From positions 1 through 14,267 of the forward strand of contig JAADCO010000012.1 of assembly GCA_013154385.1 (NCBI GenBank): 14,267 bases of DNA. The letters run 5' to 3'. Shown here one piece after another: positions 1 through 7,322 of this stretch; position 1 is the stretch's first letter; every line of letters starts with the position of its first letter. Both the position numbers and the translations under genes were made by a program. Source of the DNA: Thermodesulfobacteriota bacterium. Lineage in GTDB: Bacteria > Desulfobacterota > Thermodesulfobacteria > Thermodesulfobacteriales > Thermodesulfatatoraceae. Under the pieces are notes generated by a model. That model saw only the letters and a list, made by a program, of their open reading frames with translations, was not told the origin of the DNA and searched no databases.

Positions 1-911
1 GCGAGTACGGACTTGAGTTTCTCCACGTTCTCCTCGCTCATCGGGGAAAGCGGGAGCCTCACCTCGGGAGAGGCGATCTTCCCCATGAGCCAGAGGGCCG
101 TCTTGGCCGGAACGGGGTTGGTCTCGATGAACATGGCCTTGAACAGGGGATAGAGCTTGTAGTGGAGCTTGCGCCCCTTGTCCCAGTTGCCCTTGAGGCA
201 GGCGTTCATCATGTCCGCCATCTCCTTGGGCATGACGTTTGAGGCCACGGAGATGACGCCCACGCCTCCCAGGGCCATGGTGGGATAGGCGGTGAAGTCG
301 TCGCCGGAGAAGAGGAGGAACCGATTGCTGCACTGCCTGATGATCTCCGTCACCTGGCGCATGTTGCCCGTGGCTTCCTTGATGCCCACGATGTTCTTGA
401 TCTTCGAGAGCCGCGCCACGGTCTCCGGCGCCAGGGAGACGCTCGTGCGGCCGGGCACGTTGTAGAGGATGATGGGGACCTTCTTCACCGCTTCGGCCAC
501 GGCCTTGTAGTGCTGATAGAGGCCCTCCTGGGTGGGCTTGTTGTAGTAGGGGGTGACCATGAGGACCGCGTCCACCCCGATGTCTGCGGCGAGCTTGGTG
601 AGCTCGATGGACTGCGCGGTGTTGTTCGTTCCCGTGCCGGCGATGACCGGGACCTTTCCGTTGGCGATCTCCACCGTGAGCTCGTAGAGGCGCTTCTTCT
701 CGTCGAGGGAAAGGGTGGCTGATTCACCGGTGGTCCCCACGGTGAGCAACCCGTGGGTGCCGCGCTTGATCTGCCATTCCACCAGCTCGCGATAGGACTC
801 CTCGTCGAGCTTTCCGTCCTTGAAGGGAGTAACCAAAGCAACAATAGCCCCTTGCAGGGCTTTTTTGTTTTTGGTGCTCTTGGTCTTTTTGCGGGCACAT
901 TTAGCGGCCAT
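1..911 (-). CDS. dapA: 4-hydroxy-tetrahydrodipicolinate synthase, 3' end cut by the window edge
   Basis: Condenses pyruvate with aspartate semialdehyde, the first committed step to diaminopimelate and lysine in the cytoplasm. About 303 codons are visible; the frame is open to the left edge and probably only a few C-terminal residues are missing. The TIM-barrel aldolase signature is complete: TVGTTGES (Thr60/Thr61), PYYNKP (Tyr123), ILYNVPGR (Tyr150) and GIKEA with the Schiff-base Lys178. The ATG at 909-911 is chosen because a near-perfect Shine-Dalgarno (918-925) lies 6 nt upstream. This start gives about 17 residues before the usual family start (around ALQGAIVALVTPF), and that tail is very Lys-rich. 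The gene follows dapF by 21 nt and ends the lysA-dapF-dapA group. Identity is clear; only the role of the N-terminal tail is open. Confidence 0.96.
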   Translation of the reverse strand, partial: MAAKCARKKTKSTKNKKALQGAIVALVTPFKDGKLDEESYRELVEWQIKRGTHGLLTVGTTGESATLSLDEKKRLYELTVEIANGKVPVIAGTGTNNTAQSIELTKLAADIGVDAVLMVTPYYNKPTQEGLYQHYKAVAEAVKKVPIILYNVPGRTSVSLAPETVARLSKIKNIVGIKEATGNMRQVTEIIRQCSNRFLLFSGDDFTAYPTMALGGVGVISVASNVMPKEMADMMNACLKGNWDKGRKLHYKLYPLFKAMFIETNPVPAKTALWLMGKIASPEVRLPLSPMSEENVEKLKSVL

Positions 912-917
912 TAGTCT

Positions 918-925
918 TCCTCCTT
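918..925 (-). promoter_or_regulatory. Strong Shine-Dalgarno site of dapA
   Basis: On the minus strand the octamer AAGGAGGA sits 6 nt before the ATG at 911-909, in the short dapF-dapA gap. It decides the start codon, since any shorter DapA would lack a comparable site. The surrounding 14 nt (913-926) are identical to those before lysA (3063-3076). Confidence 0.8.
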
Positions 926-932
926 GCGTGTT

Positions 933-1772
933 TTATTCCAGAGCCTCCCTAGAGAGCCGTGCGCGATATACGAAGCGAGCCTCTCCCTCCAGGAAGACTT
1001 CTTCGGGACTCTCTCCAAAGGAGATCTCCAGGGCCTCTCCCCCGGAGGTGATCACCCGCACCGGGGTTTCCACCAGGCCCTTTTCCGCGGCTATCAAAGC
1101 CGCTGCCGTGGCGCCCGTGCCGCAGGCGAGGGTCTCGTCCTCCACGCCCCTCTCGTAGGTCCTCACGCGGATCTCTCGCGGCCCCGTGACCTCGACGAAG
1201 TTGACGTTCGTGCCGCGCGGGGCAAAGGCGTCGTGAAACCTGATGAGCCGCCCCCATTCCTTCACCGGCACGTGGGGCAGGTTCTCCACGAAGTAGACCA
1301 CGTGGGGCACGCCGGTGTTGACGAAGGAGACCTTGATCTCTTTGTCCGGCAACTGAAGCGGGATGTCCAGACGCAGGTCCTGCGGCGGAGAGAGCTTGAT
1401 CCTTACGCGCTTGCCGCGGACCTCCGCCCAGATGGGACCGGCGAGGGTTTCGAAGACCAGGGGGCTGGTGGCCAGCCCCTCTTCCACGGCAAAACGGGCG
1501 GCGCATCGTCCTCCGTTGCCGCACATCTCCGCCTCGCTTCCGTCGGCGTTGTAGAAGCGCCAGGAGAAAGCGGCGTTTCCGTGCGGAGGCTCGATGAGGA
1601 TCAGGCCGTCGGCCCCCACGGAGAGGGCGCGACGGCAGAGTTTCTTGGCCAGCCAGGGTCCTTCTTCCGCAGAGACCACCTGCGTGAAGTTGTTGATGAG
1701 GATGAAGTCGTTACCCGAGGCGCTCATCTTGGTGAAGGGAAGTCCTTCGTAGGCCTCGGTGTGCGTATCCAT
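933..1772 (-). CDS. dapF: Diaminopimelate epimerase
   Basis: Converts LL-diaminopimelate to meso-diaminopimelate, the form used for peptidoglycan cross-linking and for lysine. The protein is 279 aa, the normal length. Both catalytic cysteines of the two-base mechanism are visible: Cys84 in AEMCGNGGRC and Cys217 in LACGTGATA. The N-terminal FTKMSASGNDFI motif and the NTGVPHVV motif near residue 152 are also typical. The ATG at 1770-1772 is preceded by an AGAGG-type ribosome site. The gap to lysA upstream is 32 nt and to dapA downstream 21 nt, so the three are probably co-transcribed. Start codons slightly downstream are possible because the first ten residues (MDTHTEAYEG) are not conserved in the family, but the ribosome site favours this one. 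Confidence 0.97.
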   Translation of the reverse strand: MDTHTEAYEGLPFTKMSASGNDFILINNFTQVVSAEEGPWLAKKLCRRALSVGADGLILIEPPHGNAAFSWRFYNADGSEAEMCGNGGRCAARFAVEEGLATSPLVFETLAGPIWAEVRGKRVRIKLSPPQDLRLDIPLQLPDKEIKVSFVNTGVPHVVYFVENLPHVPVKEWGRLIRFHDAFAPRGTNVNFVEVTGPREIRVRTYERGVEDETLACGTGATAAALIAAEKGLVETPVRVITSGGEALEISFGESPEEVFLEGEARFVYRARLSREALE

Positions 1773-1804
1773 GCCCTCTTTAATAGCAAATTTGTTGCTC
1801 GTGT

Positions 1805-3061
1805 CTAGCGAAGAAAATCCGGAATACGTTCCCCCGCTATCAACCGAGCGTAATTTTCACGTTTTCGCACCACATAAAATTCGTCTCCGTGCACCAGCAC
1901 CTCCGGAGGCCGCGGGCGAGAATTGTAATTGGAGGACATGACAAATCCGTAAGCCCCGGCGCTCATCACCGCGAGGAGCTCTCCGGGTTTGGGGAGCGGG
2001 AGCCGCCTTTCCTGCGCCAGGAAGTCTCCGGTCTCGCAGATCGGGCCCACCACGTCCACCACCTCTTCGGGTCTCTCCTTCTGGATGACGGGGACGATCT
2101 CGTGATAGGCCTGATAGAAGGCCGGACGCAGGAGGTCGTTCATGCCCGCGTCCACGATGAGGAACTTCTTGGTCGGGGTTTCCTTGTAGTAGAGGACCTT
2201 GGTCACCAGTATCCCGGCGTTTCCCACCAGCACGCGGCCGGGTTCGAGGACGAGCGTTATCTCGAGGTCTCCCAGCTCCTTGATGAGTGCGGAAGCGTAT
2301 TCCTTAGGCGGCGGAGGGGCCTCGTCGCCGTAAACGATGCCCAGCCCACCGCCCAGGTCGAGATACCGGACGCGGATGTTTTCTTTCTCCAGACGGCGGA
2401 TGAAGTCCTTGATGCGGCGCAGGGCCTCGACAAAGGGCGAGATCTGCGTGAGCTGGGAGCCGATGTGGCAATCCACACCCACTATCTCGAGATGCGGGTC
2501 TTCCTGGGCCAGGCGGTAAGCCTCAAGGGCGGTCTCCACGTCCAGTCCGAACTTGTTCTTCTTGAGGCCGGTGGAGATGTAGGGATGGGTCTTCGGGTCC
2601 ACGTCCGGGTTCACGCGGATGGCAATGGGCGCCTTCGTGCCCAGACGCTTGGCCACCCGGGAAAGGAGCTTCATCTCCCCGAGGCTTTCCACGTTGAACA
2701 TGAGGATGCCGGCCCGGAGGGCCTCTCTCATCTCGCGCGCGGTCTTGCCCACGCCGGAGAAGACGATCTTCTGCGGCGGGATGCCGGCCTTGAGCGCCCG
2801 GTAGAGCTCGCCGCCGGAGACGATGTCCGCACCGGCCCCTTCCTTTGCCAGGAGCCGGAGGACGGCGAGGTTGGAGTTGGCCTTGACCGAATAGCACACG
2901 AGATGCGGGATGGAGGCAAAGGCCTGATCAAAGACCTGGAAATGGCGCTTCAAGGTGGCGGCGGAGTAGAGGTAAAAGGGGGTTCCCACCCGGCGGGCGA
3001 TCTTTCTTACCGGAACTTCCTCGGCGTAGAGTTCTCCGTTTCGGAACTGGAAGTGGTGCAT
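1805..3061 (-). CDS. lysA: Diaminopimelate decarboxylase
   Basis: PLP-dependent enzyme that decarboxylates meso-diaminopimelate to L-lysine, the last step of the pathway. It is 418 aa, the usual length, and has the fold-type III layout: an N-terminal alanine-racemase-like barrel with the PLP lysine Lys60 in CYSVKANSN, HIGSQ near residue 199, the glycine loop LGGGLG, and the C-terminal GPICETGD and AGAYGFVMSSNYNSRPRP motifs that complete the dimeric active site. The ATG at 3061-3059 shares one base with the TGA of the lipoprotein gene upstream, and AAGGAGGA lies within the last codons of that gene, so the two are probably translationally coupled. dapF follows 32 nt downstream. Confidence 0.98.
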   Translation of the reverse strand: MHHFQFRNGELYAEEVPVRKIARRVGTPFYLYSAATLKRHFQVFDQAFASIPHLVCYSVKANSNLAVLRLLAKEGAGADIVSGGELYRALKAGIPPQKIVFSGVGKTAREMREALRAGILMFNVESLGEMKLLSRVAKRLGTKAPIAIRVNPDVDPKTHPYISTGLKKNKFGLDVETALEAYRLAQEDPHLEIVGVDCHIGSQLTQISPFVEALRRIKDFIRRLEKENIRVRYLDLGGGLGIVYGDEAPPPPKEYASALIKELGDLEITLVLEPGRVLVGNAGILVTKVLYYKETPTKKFLIVDAGMNDLLRPAFYQAYHEIVPVIQKERPEEVVDVVGPICETGDFLAQERRLPLPKPGELLAVMSAGAYGFVMSSNYNSRPRPPEVLVHGDEFYVVRKRENYARLIAGERIPDFLR

Positions 3062-4131
3062 CAGTCTTCCTCCTTGGGCAAGATTTCTACCGAGACCCTT
3101 TCTGAGGGTGCGCTTTCGTTGTGGCGTGGGGATCGGTCAACAGCCGTGACCCAGTAGTAATAGAGCCCCGGTCCGGGGATCTTCGTGTCGAGGAACTTGG
3201 GTTCCGGAATGGGGGTGGAGGTCAGGCGCTCGGCGGGTTTGCCGGGCACCTTGCGATAGACGTGGTAACCCCAGAGGTCCTGTTCGCCGTTGCGCCTCCA
3301 TCTCAGAAGGACTCCACCTTCCACGGGTACGGCCACGAGCCCTTCGGGCGGACGCGGCGGAGTCACGTCGTGGGGAGTGGCGCAGGCCTCGGGGCTCTTC
3401 GGCCCCTCGATGAGGCTTCCGAAGTACTCGTAGACCCCGGCCACGCGATAGCAGTAGGTGACCTCGTTCACCACGTCCCGGTCGGTGTAGTTCGTGGTCG
3501 AGACCAGCTCGGGGAGCGGCGAGAGCGGTCGGTCCTGGAAGCGACGATAGATCCGGTAGCGGAGCCGATCTTCCTCGACGAGCTCTGTTCCGTCGAGAAA
3601 GAGCCGCACCGGTGTCCAGCGCAGGGACACGAGGGTGTCTCCGGCGGAGGCCTCGAGTTTTTTGGGGGCCTTCGGCGGGCTGTGCCAGGCAAAGGTGGGA
3701 GAGACCGCCGGGTCGCTCACGCACCGCCAGCCCCGAACCGCGCGGATGACGTAGCGATACCTGAGCCCCGAACGCAGGGAGCGGTCGTGATACACGAGCT
3801 CCTTCAAGCGCTCGAACTCTTCCTTGCTCAGGGAGACCCAGATCTTCCGGCGGAACCTGGTCTTGGGGCCCTCGATGGTCTCCCCGTAGCGGATGATCTC
3901 AAAGCCCTTCAGTCCGTCGAGAGGGCGTCCGTCCACCTTGCGGCGCGGAATCTTGAAGGAGAGTTCGGCCCCCCAGAAGTGCAGGGTCACGCGCACCTTC
4001 CGGGGCGGCACCGGGCGGACTTCCGGGGGCGGCTTGGGAGCGGTCTTCTTTCCACAGGAAAAGAGCATCGTGGCGATCAGGATCAAGCTCAACCAGAGAA
4101 CACGTTGCCTCACGATCTCCCGCCTGAACAA
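3061..4131 (-). CDS. Fibronectin type III lipoprotein with LptM-like N-terminus
   Basis: Predicted exported lipoprotein of up to 356 aa. The N-terminus has Arg residues, a hydrophobic stretch (about residues 11-24) and a lipobox LFSC with the lipidated Cys26, followed by GKKTAPKPPP. This Cys-Gly-x-Lys/Pro-rich start resembles the small lipoprotein LptM/YifL, often encoded next to lysA or dapF in proteobacteria. Two C-terminal fibronectin type III-like modules follow (about 152-252 and 257-350, with the LRWTPV and LLRWRRN strands and the YCYRVAGV and YYYWVTAVD strands), and a divergent one may span 45-148. The longest frame starts at a TTG (4131-4129) with a poor ribosome site. A GTG at 4113 has GGGAG nearby and gives a tidy 19-residue signal peptide, so it is about as likely. 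The stop overlaps the lysA start by 1 nt. Function unknown; a surface or periplasmic protein-binding role is inferred from the domains. Confidence 0.85.
   Translation of the reverse strand: MFRREIVRQRVLWLSLILIATMLFSCGKKTAPKPPPEVRPVPPRKVRVTLHFWGAELSFKIPRRKVDGRPLDGLKGFEIIRYGETIEGPKTRFRRKIWVSLSKEEFERLKELVYHDRSLRSGLRYRYVIRAVRGWRCVSDPAVSPTFAWHSPPKAPKKLEASAGDTLVSLRWTPVRLFLDGTELVEEDRLRYRIYRRFQDRPLSPLPELVSTTNYTDRDVVNEVTYCYRVAGVYEYFGSLIEGPKSPEACATPHDVTPPRPPEGLVAVPVEGGVLLRWRRNGEQDLWGYHVYRKVPGKPAERLTSTPIPEPKFLDTKIPGPGLYYYWVTAVDRSPRHNESAPSERVSVEILPKEED
3063..3076 (-). promoter_or_regulatory. Shine-Dalgarno site of lysA inside the lipoprotein gene
   Basis: AAGGAGGA on the minus strand lies in the last codons of the upstream lipoprotein gene, 6 nt from the lysA ATG. 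The whole 14-nt block is identical to the block before dapA (913-926). The site and the TGATG overlap indicate coupled translation. Confidence 0.75.
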
Positions 4132-4161
4132 GGGGATTTCCGGGAACGTAACTTAGAGACC

Positions 4162-5568
4162 TCACGAAGTAAAGCTCCCCGTTTGGTCGAAGAAGATCTG
4201 CTTCCCCTTGAGGAGGAAGGTGCCGGCTCCCAAGGGCTTGGTCACGGTGAAGGTGTGGCGGCTGATCCCCACGGTGACCCCGATGAAGACGCGATTGAGG
4301 GCCGTGATGCGGCATCTTTCGAGCTCCCGGAGGGCGGAGAGGATCTCTTCCCGTTCCTTTACGAGGCGCTTTTCCTCCTCGAGCAGGGTGCGCACCCGCT
4401 CCTTCGTCCCCTCCAGGATGCGCAGCTTGTGCGGAGGGAGCCTTCCGGCGCGCAGGAGTTCGAGCCCCTTCTTCAGCGAGAGCACGAGGGGGCGCTTTTC
4501 CTGGCGCACGAGAACGAGTTTTTCCGCCACTTCCTCGAGCTTTTGCATCTTGTCCGCGTCGTATCCCGCGCGGACCAGAGTCTTCACCTGCCCGCCGCTT
4601 CCCAGGACCCGCGCGGTCACGTTTCCCCGGACGAAATATTCACCGCCGATGATGGCGCCCACGCCCTGGGTGACCATGAGGTTCCCGCCCACGGTGGCCC
4701 TCGCCTGGAGGAGGTATTCGTTTACCTCGAGGTCCTCGGCGATTTCGAGACGGGCGTACTCCACCTCGCCCAAAGAGGCCCGCTTGTGGCCCTTTATGCG
4801 GAGGTTCCGCCCGTGGATGAGCCCCTGGATGACCAGATCCCCCACGACCTCGATCTCCACCTCGTCTTCCACCGAGCCCTGGATCTCGAGATCCCCCTCG
4901 ATGCGGAGCTTGAAACCCCTCTTCACCTGTCCGGTGATGGTGAGCTTGCGGCCCTTGAAATGGATGTTTCCCACGTCCCAGTTGACGTCTCCCTCGAGGG
5001 TGAACTCCGGCAGGACCTCGAGCCTTCCGTCCTCAAAGCGCACCACTCCCGCGGTCTCGGCGAGGATGCGGCCGGTCTTCTCCTCGAAGACGACGTTTTG
5101 TCCCAGCTTGAGCGGGGTGTCACGCCCCTTGGGGGCCGGTATCCTCTGCCCGAACACGTCGCGTCCGGTCTTTCCCGGGGTGGGAGGGATCTTCCGCGCG
5201 ATGACTTCCCCCGGGGAGACGCAGACCAGATAGTTCATCTCCCGGTAATCCAGGCGTTTTCCCTTCTTCCGCGGGCCGTGCTCGAGGTCCACGAAGAATT
5301 CGACGCGGCCGTCCCGCCCCGGGCTCGGCGGTTTCCCTCGGGCCAGGAGCCAGCTGGTCCCGTCCTCCTGCGGGGGATCGAGGATTCCGTAGACGATGCC
5401 CTCTTCCTTGAGGATCTCCTTCAGTTGGCGCAGATCGTCCGGGGAGAGCTCCTCGCCGGGGAGCTGAGGCACGAGATAGACCTTCAACCCGTCGGGAGAG
5501 ACGACGAGTTTGAAGCGGCCCTGAAGAACCGGCAAACCCCTTTTGAGTTTCGGAGAAATGGCCCCCAT
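4162..5568 (-). CDS. FapA/DUF342 family polymer-forming-like protein
   Basis: Cytosolic protein of the DUF342/FapA family, 468 aa. The N-terminal domain (about 1-180) carries the family signatures: ARGKPPSPGRDGRVEFFVD, VSPGEVIARKIPPTPGKTGRDVFG and the AETAGVVRFEDGRLEV stretch. Residues about 183-325 show repeated short beta strands with regular Gly and hydrophobic positions (LEGDV, ITGQV, IEGDLEIQGSV, VVGDLVIQGLI, VGGNLMV, VRGNV), as in a right-handed beta-helix. Residues about 338-420 are charged and heptad-like, a probable coiled coil, followed by a small C-terminal beta unit. FapA was named for a flagellar assembly role in Vibrio, but no flagellar or chemotaxis gene is nearby, so the role here is open. 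No transmembrane segment is seen. The ATG at 5568-5566 has a modest AAAAAGG site and lies within a long inverted repeat. Confidence 0.88.
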   Translation of the reverse strand: MGAISPKLKRGLPVLQGRFKLVVSPDGLKVYLVPQLPGEELSPDDLRQLKEILKEEGIVYGILDPPQEDGTSWLLARGKPPSPGRDGRVEFFVDLEHGPRKKGKRLDYREMNYLVCVSPGEVIARKIPPTPGKTGRDVFGQRIPAPKGRDTPLKLGQNVVFEEKTGRILAETAGVVRFEDGRLEVLPEFTLEGDVNWDVGNIHFKGRKLTITGQVKRGFKLRIEGDLEIQGSVEDEVEIEVVGDLVIQGLIHGRNLRIKGHKRASLGEVEYARLEIAEDLEVNEYLLQARATVGGNLMVTQGVGAIIGGEYFVRGNVTARVLGSGGQVKTLVRAGYDADKMQKLEEVAEKLVLVRQEKRPLVLSLKKGLELLRAGRLPPHKLRILEGTKERVRTLLEEEKRLVKEREEILSALRELERCRITALNRVFIGVTVGISRHTFTVTKPLGAGTFLLKGKQIFFDQTGSFTS

Positions 5569-5604
5569 CTAAAACCTTTTTCGGCCTTTTGGGGGCCATT
5601 CCTC
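5553..5604 (-). repeat. Long inverted repeat over the fapA-like gene's start codon
   Basis: Arms at 5553-5566 and 5591-5604 are inverted copies, 13 of 14 positions matching; the inner 10 bases are perfect (GGGGGCCATT against AATGGCCCCC). In mRNA the one mismatch becomes a G-U pair, giving a 14-bp stem with a 24-nt loop (5567-5590). The loop holds the AAAAAGG ribosome site and the first two bases of the start codon; the third base and the next four codons are in the 3' arm. Inside the loop a weaker 6-bp pairing (AAGGCC with GGUUUU, two G-U pairs) could cover the end of the ribosome site. No U-run follows the 3' arm, so a plain terminator is unlikely. A control element for translation initiation is inferred. 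Confidence 0.6.
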
Positions 5605-5610
5605 AGAGGT

Positions 5611-7266
5611 CTACGCCGCGGCCTTCTCCGCCAGCTTTCGCTTGAGCTCTTCGCCCTTGCTGCGATAGGCTTCCAGACGGTTGAGGGCGTTGACCAGGGC
5701 CTTGATGCCCGAGGCCACGATGTCGTCGTCCTTGCCCAGGCCCGCGGAGCGGTGTCCGTGCCGGTCCTCGATCACGATGCCGCACACCCCGAGGGATTCG
5801 GTCCCCTTGCCCACGGCGTCGATGTGGAAATGGACCAGGCGCAGGTCCTTGTCGCCCTCTGGTTGACGGTCCTCGGAGCCCAGGAAGCGGTAACCCAGGG
5901 CCATGGCCACGGCCTTGAAAGCGGCGTCTATGGAGCCCACGCCCACGGTGACCGCCCGATGGGCGCCGGTGGCCTTGTCGAGGACCTCGACCTGGGCCAG
6001 GGGCTTCAAGGGGGCCCCGTAGAGGCTCGAAACATAGGCCGAGCTTACGCGGTAGCGGTATTCGTCCTCCAGGAACTCGTCGAGCAGCACCCCTTCGAGG
6101 TACTCGTCGTGCACCGTGCGCAGCACGTCTTTTATCTCCTGACGGAAGCGTTCGAACACCCGCGAGAGGTCTTCTTCGGAGAGCTTCCAGCCGCGGCTCT
6201 CGAGCTTGAAGCGCACGGCGTGCCGCCCGGAGTGTTTGCCGAGCACGATGGCGCTTCCGGTCCAGCCCACTTCCTTGGGGTCCATGATCTCGTAGGTGCC
6301 CCGGTGCATGATGACGCCGTGCTGATGGATGCCGGACTCGTGCGCAAAGGCGTTGGCACCGACGATGGCCTTGTTGGCCTGGACCGTCATGCCCGTGAGC
6401 CTTGAGACGAGCTGGCTCGTGGGCACGATCTGGCGCGTGTCAACGCGCGTCTCAAGGGGTTTCCCCAGGACGCGCTCGAAATAGTCGCGCCTGGTCTTGA
6501 GAGCCATGACGATCTCTTCCAGGGCCGCGTTCCCCGCCCTTTCACCGATGCCGTTGATCGTGCACTCCACCTGTCGGGCTCCGGCCAGGAGGGCCGAAAG
6601 GGAGTTGGCCACCGCCAGGCCGAGATCGTTGTGGCAGTGCACGCTGAAGATGACCTCTCCGCTTTCCAGGCGGTCGTAGAGGCCGGCCTCCTTGAGGGCC
6701 TCTACCAGATGGCGGATGAGCTCGTAGTATTCCTGCGGAACCGTGTAGCCCACGGTGTCCGGGATGTTCACCGCCGTGGCCCCGGCTCGCACGACCTCCA
6801 CCACCACCTGCGCGAGATAGTCCCAATCGCTGCGCGTGGCGTCTTCGGCGGAAAACTCGACCGAGGGCGTGTACTTCTTGGCGTACTTCACCGCCTCCAC
6901 GGCGAGCTTGAGCACTTCCTCCCGGCTCTTGCGCAACTTGTACTTGAGATGGATGTCCGAGGTGGCGATGAAGGTGTGGATGCGCGGAGAAGCGGCCTTC
7001 TTGATGGCCTCCCAGGCCACGTCTATGTCCTTCTGGTTGGCCCGGGCCAGGGCCGCGACCTGGACGTCTTTCACGGTTTCGGCAATGGCCTTGACCCCTT
7101 CGAAGTCTCCGGGGGAGGACACGGGAAACCCGGCCTCGATCACGTCCACCCGAAGCCTCTCAAGGGCCCGGGCGATCTCTTTCTTTTCCTCTACCGTGAG
7201 CGAGACGCCGGGTGATTGTTCGCCGTCCCGTAAGGTGGTGTCGAAAATATAAACGCGTGAAGTCAT
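5611..7266 (-). CDS. leuA: 2-isopropylmalate synthase
   Basis: Condenses acetyl-CoA with 2-oxoisovalerate, the first step of leucine synthesis. It is 551 aa. The DRE-TIM barrel is complete: FDTTLRDGEQSPG (Asp9, Arg13, Asp14), HCHNDLG with metal ligands His210 and His212, and the GIGERAGNA motif with Asn246. The linker contains HESGIHQHG and GKHSGRHA. The C-terminal regulatory LeuA dimer domain (about 420-530, ending ASGIKALVNALNR) is present, so leucine feedback inhibition is likely. This domain and GERAGN favour leuA over homocitrate or citramalate synthase, though paralogues are hard to separate without alignment. The last 20 residues are a charged Lys/Glu/Ala-rich tail. The ATG has a perfect AAGGAGGT site 4 nt upstream. 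pssA lies 56 nt upstream; psd-pssA-leuA is an order I recall from other Desulfobacterota such as Geobacter. Confidence 0.93.
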   Translation of the reverse strand: MTSRVYIFDTTLRDGEQSPGVSLTVEEKKEIARALERLRVDVIEAGFPVSSPGDFEGVKAIAETVKDVQVAALARANQKDIDVAWEAIKKAASPRIHTFIATSDIHLKYKLRKSREEVLKLAVEAVKYAKKYTPSVEFSAEDATRSDWDYLAQVVVEVVRAGATAVNIPDTVGYTVPQEYYELIRHLVEALKEAGLYDRLESGEVIFSVHCHNDLGLAVANSLSALLAGARQVECTINGIGERAGNAALEEIVMALKTRRDYFERVLGKPLETRVDTRQIVPTSQLVSRLTGMTVQANKAIVGANAFAHESGIHQHGVIMHRGTYEIMDPKEVGWTGSAIVLGKHSGRHAVRFKLESRGWKLSEEDLSRVFERFRQEIKDVLRTVHDEYLEGVLLDEFLEDEYRYRVSSAYVSSLYGAPLKPLAQVEVLDKATGAHRAVTVGVGSIDAAFKAVAMALGYRFLGSEDRQPEGDKDLRLVHFHIDAVGKGTESLGVCGIVIEDRHGHRSAGLGKDDDIVASGIKALVNALNRLEAYRSKGEELKRKLAEKAAA

Positions 7267-7322
7267 GCTGACCTCCTTGTCGTAAGTGCTCTATAAGCTG
7301 AATCTTCGAAAAAGGGAAGAAC
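7267..7322 (-). promoter_or_regulatory. Gap before leuA with strong Shine-Dalgarno and possible weak promoter
   Basis: One of the two largest gaps in the window (56 nt). It is AT-richer than its surroundings. It holds AAGGAGGT (7271-7278) just before leuA. Reading on the minus strand, a TATAGA hexamer lies in the middle with only a poor -35 match 17 nt upstream, and a 5-bp TCTTC/GAAGA stem with a T-rich loop is possible. The ribosome site is firm; the promoter and the stem are weak suggestions. Confidence 0.3.

Noticed and set aside
1773..1804. Small stem (AGCAA/TTGCT) in the lysA-dapF gap
   Set aside because: Only 5 bp with a 5-nt loop; easily found by chance and not followed by a T-run.
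933..1808. Plus-strand frame opposite dapF
   Set aside because: dapF has both catalytic cysteines and the full family pattern on the minus strand; the plus-strand frame is its shadow.
5120..5599. 159-codon frame starting at an ATG in the 5' arm of the fapA hairpin
   Set aside because: Overlaps the fapA-like gene in another frame and reads as low-complexity Arg/Gly/Pro-rich sequence with no family features. The ATG arises from the inverted repeat.
5553..5604. The inverted repeat as a rho-independent terminator after leuA
   Set aside because: The 3' arm is followed by coding sequence without a run of T on the transcribed strand, and the loop is long; the repeat covers the next gene's start codon.
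3121..6405. Very long open frame on the plus strand, over 1,000 codons
   Set aside because: It lies antisense to the lipoprotein, fapA-like and leuA genes, all of which have clear family motifs. Its translation shows no domain and has the biased composition expected from the complement of GC-rich codons.
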